Shown: positions 39,101 through 51,670 of the stretch, piece by piece | How the letters are laid out: every line of letters begins with the position of its first letter | Numbering within the stretch: the first letter of the stretch is position 1 | NCBI GenBank assembly: GCA_903813345.2 | Contig: CAIIXF020000007.1 | Coordinates: 1,245,730-1,309,729 of the forward strand | Source: Owenia fusiformis | Taxonomy: Eukaryota; Annelida; Polychaeta; Sabellida; Oweniidae | Direction: 5' to 3' | DNA length: 64,000 nucleotides | Made by a program: the position numbers and the translations under genes | The notes under the pieces: generated by a model | Told to the model about the DNA's origin: nothing | Database searches by the model: none | Seen by the model: the letters and a program-made list of their open reading frames with translations, nothing else

Positions 39101-42012
39101 CCAAAAATTGTTAAAGACAGTGACGTCATCAATACAAGACACGCAAAATGTCATGAAACTACTAAAAGTCTTCTGAAATCAAGTCTGTATTGAATTTAAT
39201 GCAGCGAGCATTACACGAGATAAAAGTAAGCTTGAAAGTACTAATGACGAGCCTTGTAATATCTAAAGTAGCTCAAAATTGCAACAACAAGGTGGAGATT
39301 TCTGTTTCATAATGATCTGACGAGAAACGTAATTCTACTTAGATACATTGAGGAGCTAATAATAAATCAAATGTTGCGAAGACAACCAAAGGCCATTGTG
39401 GCGTTCACTGATAAGAAGTAAGTTGCGTTTTCAGTTCGTCATTTAATGAAGGATTGAATGATGTGTTTCGGGCCTAATAGAGTGAAAGGTTTTCAGCTAA
39501 ATATGCAGCATAGACATCGATATTCAACAAAACAAAAAACTCCACTCATAATCACAATTAGACAGTATTGATAATCACAATTAGACAGCTTCAATAATCA
39601 CAATTAGACAGTATTGATAATCACAATTAGACAGTATAGATAATCACAATTAGACAGCTTCAATAATCACAATTAGACAGACAATTAGACAACAATTACT
39701 TATTACAGTTAGGCAGTATAATAATCACAATTAGACAATACGCATATCCAAAAGGTACAAAGGTATTTAATCAAAAATGTACCATAAAAAGACTTACAAC
39801 AATAAAAACACCCGGGAATTCAGTTACATTACGTATATTTTCAGTTTCCAGTTCATACGTACATCGGATAATTCTACTAACATAGCTTTGAACTGACTAC
39901 GATTCCTAAAGAGAGCATCGTCCTCGATTGGTTCAGAGCTAGACTCTGAGCCCGGAGTATTTTTTAGTAGATTGAAATTCAATCCGGAAAATTACAAATG
40001 CTTTTAACGCTTCATAAACGCTTCAAATACCTATATATGTGTATACTAATTTATTAGAAACAGGATATTCTTATACTAATCATGACTATTAACGCAGGTT
40101 TACGAGATAAATTCAAATTTATCACTAACACTGATTTAACACTTACATCTGTTTTCATCTTTATTTCTTTTAAGCTAATTAGACTAGGCGTGCCTTTGTC
40201 ATTCAGCAAGTACGTTTAAAGATCAAGACAAAGGGTTATCGCGATGCGTTTTCGATCATTTCGGATGCGGGTATCGTGCTACAGCAGGTAAAGGGTATAC
40301 ACTCATTAGCTTTAATAATATGAAATTTGATTTATTTTGGTATTATGTCTATTTAAAAAGATTTATATAATATCTTCTCTCTTAAAACCGTCTCTTAACT
40401 TCCGAGAGTTAAAGAGCGGAACATTATATTTGCTGTACGAGTAGTGACTTGCTATAGCAATGAATGTAAATGTGAATCGAGTGTCGGAGTGTAGTAATGT
40501 ATATGAAGCTCTCTTTTAACAAGCGTTTGAAGAGGCTATAGTATACACATGAAATAAGAGGATACCCATAGATTCACAGAGTTCTTAAGATTCTTAAGTC
40601 TAGCTCATTTGACAGAATTCATTTTTGCAATCTGGCTTATCAATGATCGATAGTGTCATGTTAGATTCGGATGGTACGATATACAGGGTGGGCCAAAAAA
40701 CGCCACTTTTTTCAAGACACTATAACTTTTCTATTTTCCAACCTACATACACCAAATTGTGAAGTTATATAGTGCCAGGGTTTCTTAGTAATAATATAAT
40801 GTAACAAGTCCTTCAACTTGGATTACACTTGATCTAAAAGAGAACTTCAATTGGTCTGCCACCCTCTTTAATGAAAGCTTTTAGTCTTAGTCACCTTGCT
40901 GATATAGCAGTATCAATGGAATATTGGTTAGGTTTGTTTCAAACTGTATTAATTGCCAGCTTTAATTTAGCAATTTTTTAGATTGGGTGCCTTCATACCA
41001 TCTCCTGGAGACCTTCCCATACCCTCTACTCACTGGGGTTTTCATCAGTTCAGGAACATTTTGCAAATTATGTTCATTTCTCATGGCACACCTCGAATAT
41101 CTGCGAGACCCTGGTGCCATTTTTTATTCAACTAAAGGTGTACGATTCATAATCGATGGTTAGATAACAACTTCAAGTTTCATTATGTATGCAAATTATG
41201 ATTTAGTATCAAAATTAAAAAAGTTATAGCATTTTTTTAAATGGCGTTTTTTGGCCCACCATGTAAGTACATTGTACTTTTATTATAATTTATACATAAT
41301 ACTTCTGTCTCTTTGGGGAGAAAGTTCCTGAATAAGTTAGTGTTCAGACCCAAATACGGAATTTATCTTTTTGCAGAATTTTGGGCTGTTAATTGTATTT
41401 ATTCGCTACATAGAAAGCATATATATATCTCATGTTTTATCTGATATTTTAGGAAGCCCATTCCGTGAGTAGTTGGCTACGTGTCTTGTCAATTAAGATC
41501 AAGAGAAATGAAAAATAAGTATCAATTGAATGGACAAGAAAATATTAAGATAATCTTCGATGTATCTTACAGAACAAACTTGTTTATTGTCATACATGAA
41601 GAAATGACCCGCACGTTTAAGGATACGATACAACCATGCACTTCTGCACATTTTCTTTATTACGCCAAGTAAAAATTATCATAAGGAAAAATGCCGAACA
41701 TCTTAAGGGGAATAACATTAAATTACATGTACCCTTTTGAATCTAATCGTATTGAACCCAACCTTGAAGGTATATAATCATGAAAGGAAATAAAATCATG
41801 AAATATACTTCAATTCTCAGATTGATTTTTTCTAATTAGAACCTGTATTCAACAAGTGCATCGCATGCGTGTGTAGTTCTGAAACTCCAGATTAAATTCA
41901 TACGTACGAGTCCATGAAATCGAACAAGCTCGACGTGCTTGCCGAAGTCCAACCCCCTTCTCCTTTTCCCGAGCACATTCATAGTCCTCTTTTCAACATC
42001 AGTCGAATCCAT
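27117..42012 (-). CDS. KCNH (ERG): ERG-type voltage-gated potassium channel (KCNH2/6/7 family)
   Basis: Forms the ERG/IKr-type delayed rectifier in the plasma membrane. Exons in gene order: 41908-42012 (possible alternative start), 38162-38674, 36246-36645, 31916-32115, 31008-31107, 30636-30788, 30185-30402, 29851-29862, 29181-29271, 28707-28904, 28310-28510, 28054-28171, 27117-27318. Phases close exactly; 801 residues from 38674 onwards plus 35 from the first exon. Seen in order: [13 protein letters not shown] before S1; S2-S3 with INFRTTYV; S4 [15 protein letters not shown]; pore TSIGFGN; S6 [11 protein letters not shown]-linker [12 protein letters not shown]; cNBHD with [14 protein letters not shown] and [15 protein letters not shown]; a Ser/Arg-rich tail ending RTQVQA. 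Human ERG block order is kept throughout. The N-terminal PAS (eag) domain is not in the window. The donor of the 30185 exon may instead be at 30107, which is also in phase. Confidence 0.93.
29851..29862 (-). CDS. KCNH (ERG): Candidate 12-nt microexon of ERG (IPGE)
   Basis: On the minus strand, CCATTACAG precedes and GTGAGTAAAG follows a 12-nt stretch coding Ile-Pro-Gly-Glu in phase 0. Human ERG1 has MIPG at the equivalent place just after the cNBHD (NLRDTNMIPG). Both neighbours, the exon ending at 30185 and the one starting at 29271, are also phase 0, so inclusion or skipping keeps the frame. Strong splice sites and the matching residues make this more than chance, but only a transcript can prove it. 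Confidence 0.6.
32116..36245. other. ERG intron (apart from the tandem-repeat element)
   Basis: A 4.1-kb intron between the pore exon and the S6 exon. Outside 33418-34974 it is AT-rich with no exon-like or RNA-gene structure that I can support. Confidence 0.5.
33418..34974. mobile_element. Tandem-repeat-carrying element with hairpin end, copy 1
   Basis: About 1.56 kb in an ERG intron. The left end has ATGTCACCAC. The body is about nine diverged copies of a 135-175-bp unit containing GAAGGTCAAATGTCAAATC, GATGATTTTGAAAAAA and TTTGAAGCAAGTTGAAAA. Then comes a unique stretch (GTCTAAACAGTATTTGTTAA), a short GGACGCC array at about 34860-34890, and an end hairpin ATGTCACCA-CTTTTGG-TGGTGACAT. The 11-bp ends are inverted. 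No coding capacity. A second copy with the same order of parts lies at 56301-56934. Confidence 0.8.
36646..38161. other. ERG intron
   Basis: A 1.5-kb intron between the S1-S3 exon and the S4-pore exon. Nothing recognisable beyond splice sites. Confidence 0.5.
39547..39745. repeat. 23-bp minisatellite, about 8 copies
   Basis: Tandem copies of a unit built on ATAATCACAATTAGACAG followed by variable TATTG or CTTCA. Several copies are exact; the right end is scrambled with short duplications of AATTAGACA. Confidence 0.9.
40684..41263. mobile_element. Mariner-type MITE
   Basis: A 580-bp element flanked by TA. The left end CAGGGTGGGCCAAAAAACGC is mirrored by GCGTTTTTTGGCCCACCATG at the right. The outer 17 bases match the 21264-22806 element almost exactly, so both probably used the same or related transposase. 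The interior gives no confident transposase match. Confidence 0.8.
41908..42012 (-). CDS. KCNH (ERG): Candidate alternative first exon of ERG
   Basis: A 35-codon ATG-initiated frame ([18 protein letters not shown]...) ending at a GTACGT donor in phase 0, exactly the phase needed by the S1 exon at 38674. The upstream sequence ends in AG but its pyrimidine tract is poor, so it may be a true first exon and not an internal one. If so it gives a PAS-less ERG isoform, as vertebrate ERG1b does from an internal promoter. The peptide is basic and has no strong match. Confidence 0.5.
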
Positions 42013-45000
42013 CTTATTTGTTGAGTCCCTTTCAGATGCCCATCAATGTCAAACAAAAATATAGGCCACGCAATCTCTTCACACTTTTACTCCGTAGCCG
42101 ATGTTCTACTTATTTAGTTTTCTCACACCCTTTGAATAAAGCTAATGGTTGTGTTGCGATATCCATGCAATAAGTGCTCCTTGAGAAAAATATAATTTGT
42201 AGAGAGAGTGTGATTTAAGAAGACATGCTCATATAATTTGTATCGGTCTTCCAATCTCACTCGCAAGTCGCAATTGCCTCAAATTGGTCGCGGTCTCCAA
42301 CAGGTCGATGATACTAATAACGTTTGTAAATCACTTAGCCTGATATAGGTAACGAGTTGACAATGTTTTTAGTTTTTTATTATTTCCGCTTTACTGTGAC
42401 TTGCAATTGCGGACGTTTATATCAGTAAGCCCTCCTCATTCGACTGTATCACAAATCACGGCCTTCATCATCGACACGCTGCAGCTATACGGTTCTATGA
42501 ACTATTTCTCCCCTATTAGGGTACGTGCATCTACTAAATTACTTTCAATTGTGGATCATTATCCTTGATGCGTTGAGTTATCACTTAATGTCAAATCACG
42601 ACAACTATGATCCTGATAAGCTAGAATATATTACGAAAGAACTCGTGTTCAATTAGTTTGTAAAGCTTCTATTTTGCATTTCAGGATAAGCCAAAAAATC
42701 AAATATAAGAAAGACAATTTAACATGTATCCACCATCCTCGCTCTATTGATCATTATGTCTTTATTACAGAATGTATCGTATTGCTATTTAACAGCAGTA
42801 ATCAGCAACAGTTTGAAATGTAACATTTGATTTACAATTCAAACCTTACAAATCACTCCGAATTTAGCGAATGGCATTTTATTCAAAGAGAATAATGTTC
42901 ATTTTTCAAGAACAAATATTAAAAATAGCCTCCTGGCTATAAGAAAAGCTGATGTTTCAACAGGTGTGGATTTCAATCAAGATATTTCCTTTGCAAAAAC
43001 ATACACAATTGCAAACCAATGTTACAGATTCAAAAGTTCCTAGATAGATACGTATTGATCATCAATTCTAAGTATTATAACTACAATGAAATTCAGACGC
43101 ATCCTATCATGTTAGCCTGATGCAATCGACCCACCTTGCTTGATACTTAACTTTGGTTCTACAAAATCGACACGCGCTTTATATTCATCTTATATATTTT
43201 TACATTTACATACTCCATTCATTCACAGGATATCGTCTATAATGATCTGAACAAAGGATACATCCAAGGGCAATATAAGTACTATTATAACGATTCACGA
43301 TTCTGTCTTGACATGTGGGATGATATGCTTGGGAAAATTTAAATATTACACTTTTCGCAATCAGTTTGGAAACCCAAAATTATCAAATTGGACTAAGTCA
43401 TGTTTCATGTTCGAATTTTTATCTAGCATGCCAGTAAAAATAAGGTATATATCAATTTATATAATCAATAATCAATTATAACATGTTTCTCATTTCACTT
43501 AATGTTGAAAATCAGAATTAACTTATATAGATCGACCTGGCCTGATGCTTTCTCTCAATATCAATTACTCTCAATCTCGTATATTCTGATTCGTGTAGGA
43601 ACTAATACATTACAAGGGGTGTGAATATTAGTATCGCTGAATTCTCTGACAGTGTTTGCGTTTGGAGCATTTTTATGCATCATGCAAAAGGTCGATTCCA
43701 ATGTGTATGTATAAGTCTGATACTCCTTAATGTTGAGTAATGTAGAAAATTTTCACAATTGATGGCGAGCTGGCGAGGATAGTCACACGAAATGATTGGA
43801 AAATAGAATATTTTGCAAGAATGCTACCCCGAGCGTTTCAAATTCTCTTCTAGTCTCGTAAGTATGAAATATAGCCTAATGATTATGCCATTTGCCCATT
43901 GAGTTAATTTGATGAGCTCAAGTAGACGCTTAGCAGCTTTTACGGTTTGCCATTTGTAGCAAGAAATGTAGCTATAGAAAGAGAAGACCCCAGGGATCAT
44001 GTAAGCAATGGATGCAAGCATTGACTGTGTAGATGGACAATGTTGTGGCAAAGCTCTGAAGGTTCAACTGCAATCCATTGACCCCTGTGATCACCTCGTC
44101 CCAAATCTCTCTTCCTCTTACGCACGGTCCTGTTTCTCCCATCTAATCAAGTATCAAAAAGCAAGTCGCTTACATCTGAGCCTTTTAATAATGTGGCATT
44201 GCTTTTATCAGTCTTGATCAAATAATAAATATTATTTTGATATTATTGGATTTTAGTTCGCTGCTAATGCACTATAGCCCTAGTATATGTATGCCCCGTG
44301 TTTTGGCGGTTGACGGTTTCAATAGATCATACTCGAAATCAAGACTCAAAACAATTTACTGAAACAAAAAATCGTGTACCAAATTATCAGCTCCACATCC
44401 ATAAATAATGCCAAAAATCTATTTTCAATCTAAGATTAGCTATAAAATAACAAAATCCAGCCTCTGTATCGATCAATTAAGCCGTCTGATCAAATTAGAG
44501 CTACCCATCATCCTAATAAGGAAAATTGCAAAAGAATTAGTAGGAACATTATGTTCTGTCCCCCAGGACGCTACGCGTGGTTCGTTTTTCAATTACGTTT
44601 CGAAAGAAATCTGACACCTTAATTAAAGGAGAATATTCTGTAGGACTTAAGCTGCAGATATGTTCAGTATATTCAATATGGAGAAGGCTATTAATTTTTT
44701 TATATCGACAGGTTGATCATTAAAACATACATTTCTATCAAATACAGATGTCGCGTTGACCTTATTTGGTAAAAAATTTGAACTGATGCACATTTGACAA
44801 ACTTGACTTGCTTTACAACAATGTGAGGAGGCCAGCATGCGTGAAGGGGCTTGGAACAGTTATATATCGGTAACATGGTTACATTTATATCGGCCAGATG
44901 AAGCAGGTTACATAGAATAAAATGTTACGCTTCGATGACAGAGATGAAGAACACTCCTCGACAAAATTAAAATATTATTTTTACTTGCTAGGTCAATGGA

Positions 45001-46141
45001 TATGGTTGCATCAAAAAGCCTATATCAATGAAATGCTGCTCCTACAAGATTTCAATAGTCAATAATATCAATACATCATAATTTTGTTGTTTATTTTCTG
45101 AATGTGAATGCTTCTACTTTACCCCAGTGACTGTAATCGCATCCTTTCTATAAATACATTGACATACTGTAGGACGTTGATCCTTGCCTACGGTAATGCC
45201 TCTCCGCATCTACCGTATTATTAGTAGACCTGTTTTGAAATATTCTTAATCTTAGGTTTCAGAAAAGATGGTATCAGTAGCTAATATATAGCAGAAGATC
45301 ATGCCATCTATTTGCAGTATATCGTTTTAAACTTATTCTCCATGTTGCATTGAATACTTTTTCAAATGCTAAAAGCGGAATTCGATACGTTACAAGTACA
45401 TTTTGATATTGTTTAACTTCTATAATCACAATCAAATTGTTCACATTTAACTAAGGGAATTGCTGATATGTGATAATGGAAAAATCATCCCTGTAGTCAA
45501 ACTGTTATTCACCTGAGAGTACAAAATACGAGTTGTATAATCCATAGCCAACGGGAACGTGCATCTAGACGTATGGAATCCTATTGGGTAATAAATATCA
45601 TTTGATGAATAACCCAAGGGGCATCAGTCGCATTTTAATGAAAATAACAAAGTAACTTGGCATACATTTTGATGATTAAATGTCAAAGTAACTGCGAATG
45701 ATAACATGATAACTGCAAATATAGGTTTAAAGTATCCAAATACAGGGGGCGGAGACGCATGGAGTATTTTTGTTTGAAAGCAGAGGTAGGTGTAGTTTTA
45801 TTAAGTACAGTGCGTTTTACTTTACTAGTTACTAGTTTTTCTAGTATGTGGGGTAAACCAAAGATATGTTGTGATGTTGAACAAAATTCTGTTGTTAACC
45901 CCACTTTTTGTGTGTCAATTTTAACCATTGAATGTTTCCCCCATGTATAATGAGCATATTGGCAGATGAGGAAGTACTAAAAAATGTTGTCAGACGACAA
46001 AATAAAACTACATCTACATACTTTTATTGAATAAGACATGCCGTTTCGTATTATTTCATGTGTTTACGTGACGTTAAAATATTCTGTTCGCGTTCCCAAC
46101 CCCTGAAATATCCCCATGTCGAGAAGTGGTGTAAACAGTAG

Positions 46142-47789
46142 CACCCTGGGTATAGTCTGTCACGTGACTTCATGGATGACGTGTGCGCGAGTGATTCGCA
46201 TTTTCTTTCGCTTGAGGTTTGTAATCACACTTTTTACATGTTTTAAGATTTTGTATCTCTGTGAAACTTGTCCCGTACCATCAATGTCTGAAGACGATCT
46301 AATTCACCAAATATCTCATCCAAGCTTGTCCCGGTTAAAGAGAAATTCGCACTTTTGTGTCTCGCAAAATGACGTGTGCGCGAGTAAATCGAATTTTACG
46401 AAGGATGGGTGCGCGAGTCTAAAATATTTTTATTCACTTGAGACAATTCTGCAAGCTAAGGCAGAATACAACTCACGTGACATTTGTTTTTGTCATCTTA
46501 AAGTAGTATGTTAAAGAATAGTTTGCTATTTTGTAGATGTTTCATGTATGGCACATACATGTCTACGTTTAATGACAATAAATGTTTTGAAATAGCTTGT
46601 AGGGCTGTCCGGCATTGCAGGTGAATTAAAATTTGAACCAAAAATTGAATTAAATTTTTGGCGGTCTCATAAAACCGGCAGCATATTCATTTATTGACAT
46701 CCCATACAAGGGGGGGGTCAGAGTTGTTATGTGGTTACTCGGCATCCGCCACGATCAGAACCATGTAAGGAATAGTAAGGGGAAGCCCATGATACCAAGT
46801 AATATCAAATAATTATAGGAGCTTCTAACTTCTTCCGCATCCCCACCCTTGGTATACGCAGCTGACAAAATGGATCGGTACGGGTCAAAAGCTGGACCGG
46901 TACGGGTTAACGGTTTTATTTGAATTTAAAACAGCTATAACTTGCTCAATATTGACTTCTTCGTATCTAAGTTGAAATATATGATCCCTCCGAATGATTT
47001 TAAGTACCCCCAAAGTTCACCCGTACAGGTCCAGCTTTTGACCCATACCGGTCCATTTCGTCAGCTGCGTATACCAAGGGTGGGGATGCGGAAGAAGTTA
47101 GAAGCTCCTATAATTATTTGATATTACTTGGTATCATGGGCTTCCCCTTACTATTCCTTACATGGTTCTGATCGTGGCGGATGCCGAGTAACCACATAAC
47201 AACTCTGACCCCCCCCCCCCTTGTATGGGATGTCAATAAATGAATATGCTGCCGGTTTTATGAGACCGCCAAAAATTTAATTCAATGTTTTGGTTCAAAT
47301 TTTAATTCACCTGCAATGCCGGACAGCCCTACAAGCTATTTCAAAACATTTATTGTCATTAAACGTAGACATGTATGTGCCATACATGAAACATCTACAA
47401 AATAGCAAACTATTCTTTAACATACTACTTTAGGATGACAAAAACAAATGTCACGTGAGTTGTATTCTGCCTTAGCTTGCAGAATTGTCTCAAGTGAATA
47501 AAAATATTTTAGACTCGCGCACCCATCCTTCGTAAAATTCGATTTACTCGCGCACACGTCATTTTGCGAGACACAAAAGTGCGAATTTCTCTTTAACCGG
47601 GACACGCTTGGATGAGATATTTGGTGAATTAGATCGTCTTCAGACATTGATGGTACGGGACAAGTTTCACAGAGATACAAAATCTTAAAACATGTAAAAA
47701 GTGTGATTACAAACCTCAAGCGAAAGAAAATGCGAATCACTCGCGCACACGTCATCCATGAAGTCACGTGACAGACTATACCCAGGGTG
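46142..47789. mobile_element. Young palindromic transposable element, 770-bp arms, CAC ends, 5-bp target duplication
   Basis: Two near-identical inverted arms of about 770 bp (46142-46911 and 47020-47789) surround a 108-bp spacer. The differences are few substitutions and length changes in a G/C run. The outer end is CACCCTGGGTATAGTC on both arms. The five bases AGTAG occur immediately outside both ends, a clean target-site duplication. The same 128-132-codon open frame appears in each arm simply by symmetry and resembles nothing. Arms contain ATGACGTGTGCGCGAGT-like boxes repeated about three times. CAC ends with a 5-bp duplication recall Transib-type transposons; the family is an inference. 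Confidence 0.85.
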
Positions 47790-48649
47790 AGTAGAAGGAA
47801 CATGCTTGGAACACGCCTTGAATTTCAAAGGTATGGAGTTCTCATATGATTTGGATTCAAACTGGTTCGCAGGTACGCTGTAATCGCGCTGACTTGGAAT
47901 TCTCCCATAGCGCGTTTTGGCTTGTTTGGGGCCCGTTTCCAAATCAGTTTATTTTTTCGAAACAGAAGTGTATTTTTTCTCTATTGAGTCCTCTAGAGGG
48001 ATAACTCTCTGTCTGTTCATTCGCCAATGTTTTGGAATTAATGGAAAGTTTTAAATATCAGTGTTGGGAATTGAACAGAAAACCATTCAGACACGCAACA
48101 TTTAGGGAGGAACTCAAAAACATAAGCAGATATCCCCTTCGCATCGCCGATGGGTTTATGTTGATTTTGCGGCATGCACTTACTGTAAAGGTTTTTAGCC
48201 TTTCCCTCCAATCAATATCCCCATCCCCAATCAATATCCCCATCCCCCTCAGCTTTATTTGTTCAATTTGTTTGTAACTCTTTAAGGGGCAGAATATTGA
48301 CATCAGCAATAGGTCCTCTTATATAATCACTTGTAGCTCGATTTCTAAGGAGTCAATTCATTAGCGCATGGCACATAAGAATTACACTGAACGTTTGACA
48401 TGAGAACTACTTCTTGTTTTTGCTATAGATTTCCAAATATTGCTAAATGACATAAAGGAAGTGTATTGGAAAATATATCTCCCTCGGGATAAATCCTATA
48501 TCCAAAGCCAACCGTACATACCAGATAATCCCAAACATTCTATCTTGTAAGATTCTAGAATTTTAAAAATCGATAAAGATTAATTCAAAAACTTTAAATT
48601 TGAATTTCTTCACTTTCTTCACCTCAAGAATTTTTTTTAATATAGTCAT

Positions 48650-49069
48650 CTAGTTACTTTGACGAAACGTCAATGTTACAAAATGGAAAACCTGTTTGTC
48701 TCAGTTACAAAATGGATGAACTATCTGGATACGAGTTTTTGTTTCCTAGATTTTTAGATGAAGGCATTATTCATACAATTAGTCGCTCGCTTTTGTTACA
48801 TTGACGGAAGTCCACGTAAAAGTGACATTGGTAGTATATGGATTTTCGTCAATGTAACAAAAGCAAGAACTAAATATATGGATTGCAACTTCATTTACAA
48901 ACCCAATTTTAAATCGAAGGCATTTTTAAGCTTCAATATATTTCCAAGCGTGCCAAATCATAATCTGCGACTTAACTTTTAAGTAGCCCTAGGTTTACTC
49001 AGAAAACAAAAGACTCGTATCCAGGAAGTTCGCCCATTTGTTACATCGCAGTTCCGTCAAAGTAACTAG
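48650..49069. mobile_element. 420-bp MITE with nested inverted repeats
   Basis: Termini CTAGTTACTTTGACG and its complement, followed by further inverted matches (GGATACGAGTTTTTGTTTCC against its complement near 49010). The interior also contains the inverted pair CTTTTGTTACATTGACG and CGTCAATGTAACAAAAG at about 48790 and 48850. CTAG is palindromic and may be part of the ends or a 4-bp target duplication. Confidence 0.75.
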
Positions 49070-51011
49070 TTTTGGAACAGTGATAGTGAAAAAAAGGTTA
49101 TATGAAGATTATATGTAAAAAAATGTAAAGTTGTATGGAACTTGACCGGGGTGGTGTTTGTCTCAGATCTCGGCGATAGCCGGTTTGATATACAAAAAAT
49201 CAGATCGTTTAGAGTGATAACATTTTTATTGACGAGTTGATATCAAATATGAACACAAGTGAGCGATATCAGCCGAATATGAGGCGGATAAACGATATTC
49301 TGAAAAACATCACACGGATCTCGATAATATCAGAAATATCACTGGGTGTTATTATATAGATACAACAATAATTGAGGGATAAACAGAGGTTATCTAATGG
49401 GAAGATGGAATATGAATTTTATTCCTAGGAAAAATAAGAAATTGGCTAAGTAAAATATTATATTGACCGAGGGCAATAGTTCGACTGTCAATATATTTTA
49501 CGAGACCAATATCATATTTTCTCCCCTTTTGTATGTCATCACCCAATGATAGTGACCAAAAATGATTCAATTTAATTCATCATTTTCAACTATTAACGTC
49601 AAGTTAACGTCAAATAGAGCAAAAAACGTAAAAATCGGAAAAAGTTCTTATTCGGGATTTTGGCTTATACGGATCAAATACGGGATGTGATATGGGATAT
49701 ATTGACTGATAAGGGATCTGATGCGGGATTTTTGAATATCAATTCTCTTCCCTGTTTATTTCTCAGGGAAATTCATGTTATTATGGAATAAATATCGATT
49801 ATTTACTGGGGAGGATTCAATATGGGTTTGATTCTGAGGGAAAATATGCTATTTCCCGATGGCCCGGATATGCGTTACCCTTTAATAGGCTTACAATGTT
49901 ACTTTTTACGTTCCGAAATCTCTATTTTCAATTTTGTTTAGAAAATATGTTTTGCACATAAGAACATCATTAAAGCACGATTTATCGACCCAACTGAACG
50001 TAATAGGAAAATTTGTTTGTAGTCTGGAAGAAATATAGGGTATTTTGAGGATCAATCGTTTTCTTCGGATTACAATGTTTTTTAAACTTTTCAGCATGAA
50101 TATAGGGTTGGGTCCTCAAAACCACGGAATGCCGGAGCGGCACCCTTGGGCAACTCTCTACAGAGCATTTCTCATACCCCCTAATAAAATCTACAGGGGG
50201 TACTATAAGACGCCTTTATATCTCAGACACTAATAATGATATTGACTTGAAATTTTCAGGAAGTATTCTCGGTATGATGTTTGATCCGTATGACAAAAAT
50301 TAAGAAAAAATATATATCCGTTGCTATAGCAACAGTAATAGAACACTATTTCTTACCTTAAAAATGCATTATTTTGTGTGGTTTCATAATTGTCTTCATA
50401 TTCTCGATTCTTAAACTATCAGAAGCACATAATATGATTAAAAGTGAAGATAAAATAATTCATCATATCATTTGTGTAATATGTCTAACATTTCAGTTGC
50501 TATGGCAACATCACTTGATAATCAGGTTCTTACATTTAACTTTCTTTAATGAGTATAAAAGTGGTCCAAAATAACACTTTTGGAACATTATGTACCTTAA
50601 AGATGAAACCATGTTTCTTCTGAAGTAAATAGTCAAATAAAATTCTACAACTTTATCTTAATCCCTTACCAAAGCCCCCAAAGTTTGACAATTTGGGGAA
50701 AACAGGCAAAAAACATTCAATTCCTAGGTTCAAATTAGTAATGCATTGGGATTCAACATCAATTAGTATCCAAAAGACATCTACTGACTTTGCTTGATAT
50801 TACAATATGAAGATTTTAATTATAATTATTTGACACTCGAAAGTATTTTTATAATTTAGAACACTAGCCCATAAAATGTTAAAATATGGTTGTGGTCAAT
50901 TTTATCATTTAGCAGCATTCATTAGACAAAAGATCAATGCATTTAAAACATATTCATTGTAATTCATTCATTACCATAATCTAGTATATAGGACACTGCA
51001 CTTTTTTATAT

Positions 51012-51670
51012 TTAACTTCTATATCTAGTACATGTATCATAATGAAGTCTAATGTTATCATACCGTAGAGAGGTTGGCATAGTCTAGACAATGGCATAAT
51101 GTCTAATTATTACAACCATTAGTTTTTCTCATCTGAGCAATGAGACTATGATGGTTATCATGGATGAGTATAGTTCTATATAATATGTAAGTTTTATATC
51201 TAGTATATGTATCATAATGACATTTAATGTTATCATACATTAGAGAGGTTGGCATAGTTTAGTGATTTGCATTAATGCCTAATTATTACAACTTTTGGTT
51301 TTTCTCATCTGAGCAATCAGACTTTAATGGTTATTATGAATGAGTACAATTCTGTATGTATATTTTATATAGATATAGTACATGTATCATAATGAAATCT
51401 AATGTAATCTTACAATAGAGGTTGGCATAGTCTAGACATTGGCATAATGTATAAATATTATAAGCATTAATTTTCCTCATCCGAGCAATCAGACTATGGT
51501 TGTTATCTTGCACAAGTACAATTCTATATGTAAGTTTAATATTTAGTACATGTATCATAATGACATCTAATGAAGTGTAACCATATAATAGAGAGGTTGG
51601 CTTAATCTGGACATTGGTATAAAGTCAACACATATAAGCATATCATCTCATTAGTCAGGTGTTGGTGGTC
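51012..51670. repeat. ~173-bp tandem repeat, nearly four copies
   Basis: Copies start at about 51012, 51188, 51361 and 51533, each with AGTACATGTATCATAATGA, GAGAGGTTGGCATAGTC and CTCATCTGAGCAAT-like sequence. Divergence between copies is moderate. Inside the foldback-like element. Confidence 0.85.

Larger units (their letters stand above)
38675..41907. other. ERG intron with small repeats
   Basis: A 3.2-kb intron between the candidate start exon and the S1 exon. It contains the 23-bp minisatellite at 39547-39745 and the mariner-type MITE at 40684-41263; otherwise nothing was seen. Confidence 0.5.

Noticed and set aside
46116-46514. A 132-codon open frame, with an almost identical 128-codon twin on the other strand at 47417-47803
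   Set aside because: The twins are the two arms of one palindrome, so similarity reflects the inverted repeat. The peptide has no domain signs, and the first frame begins outside the element.
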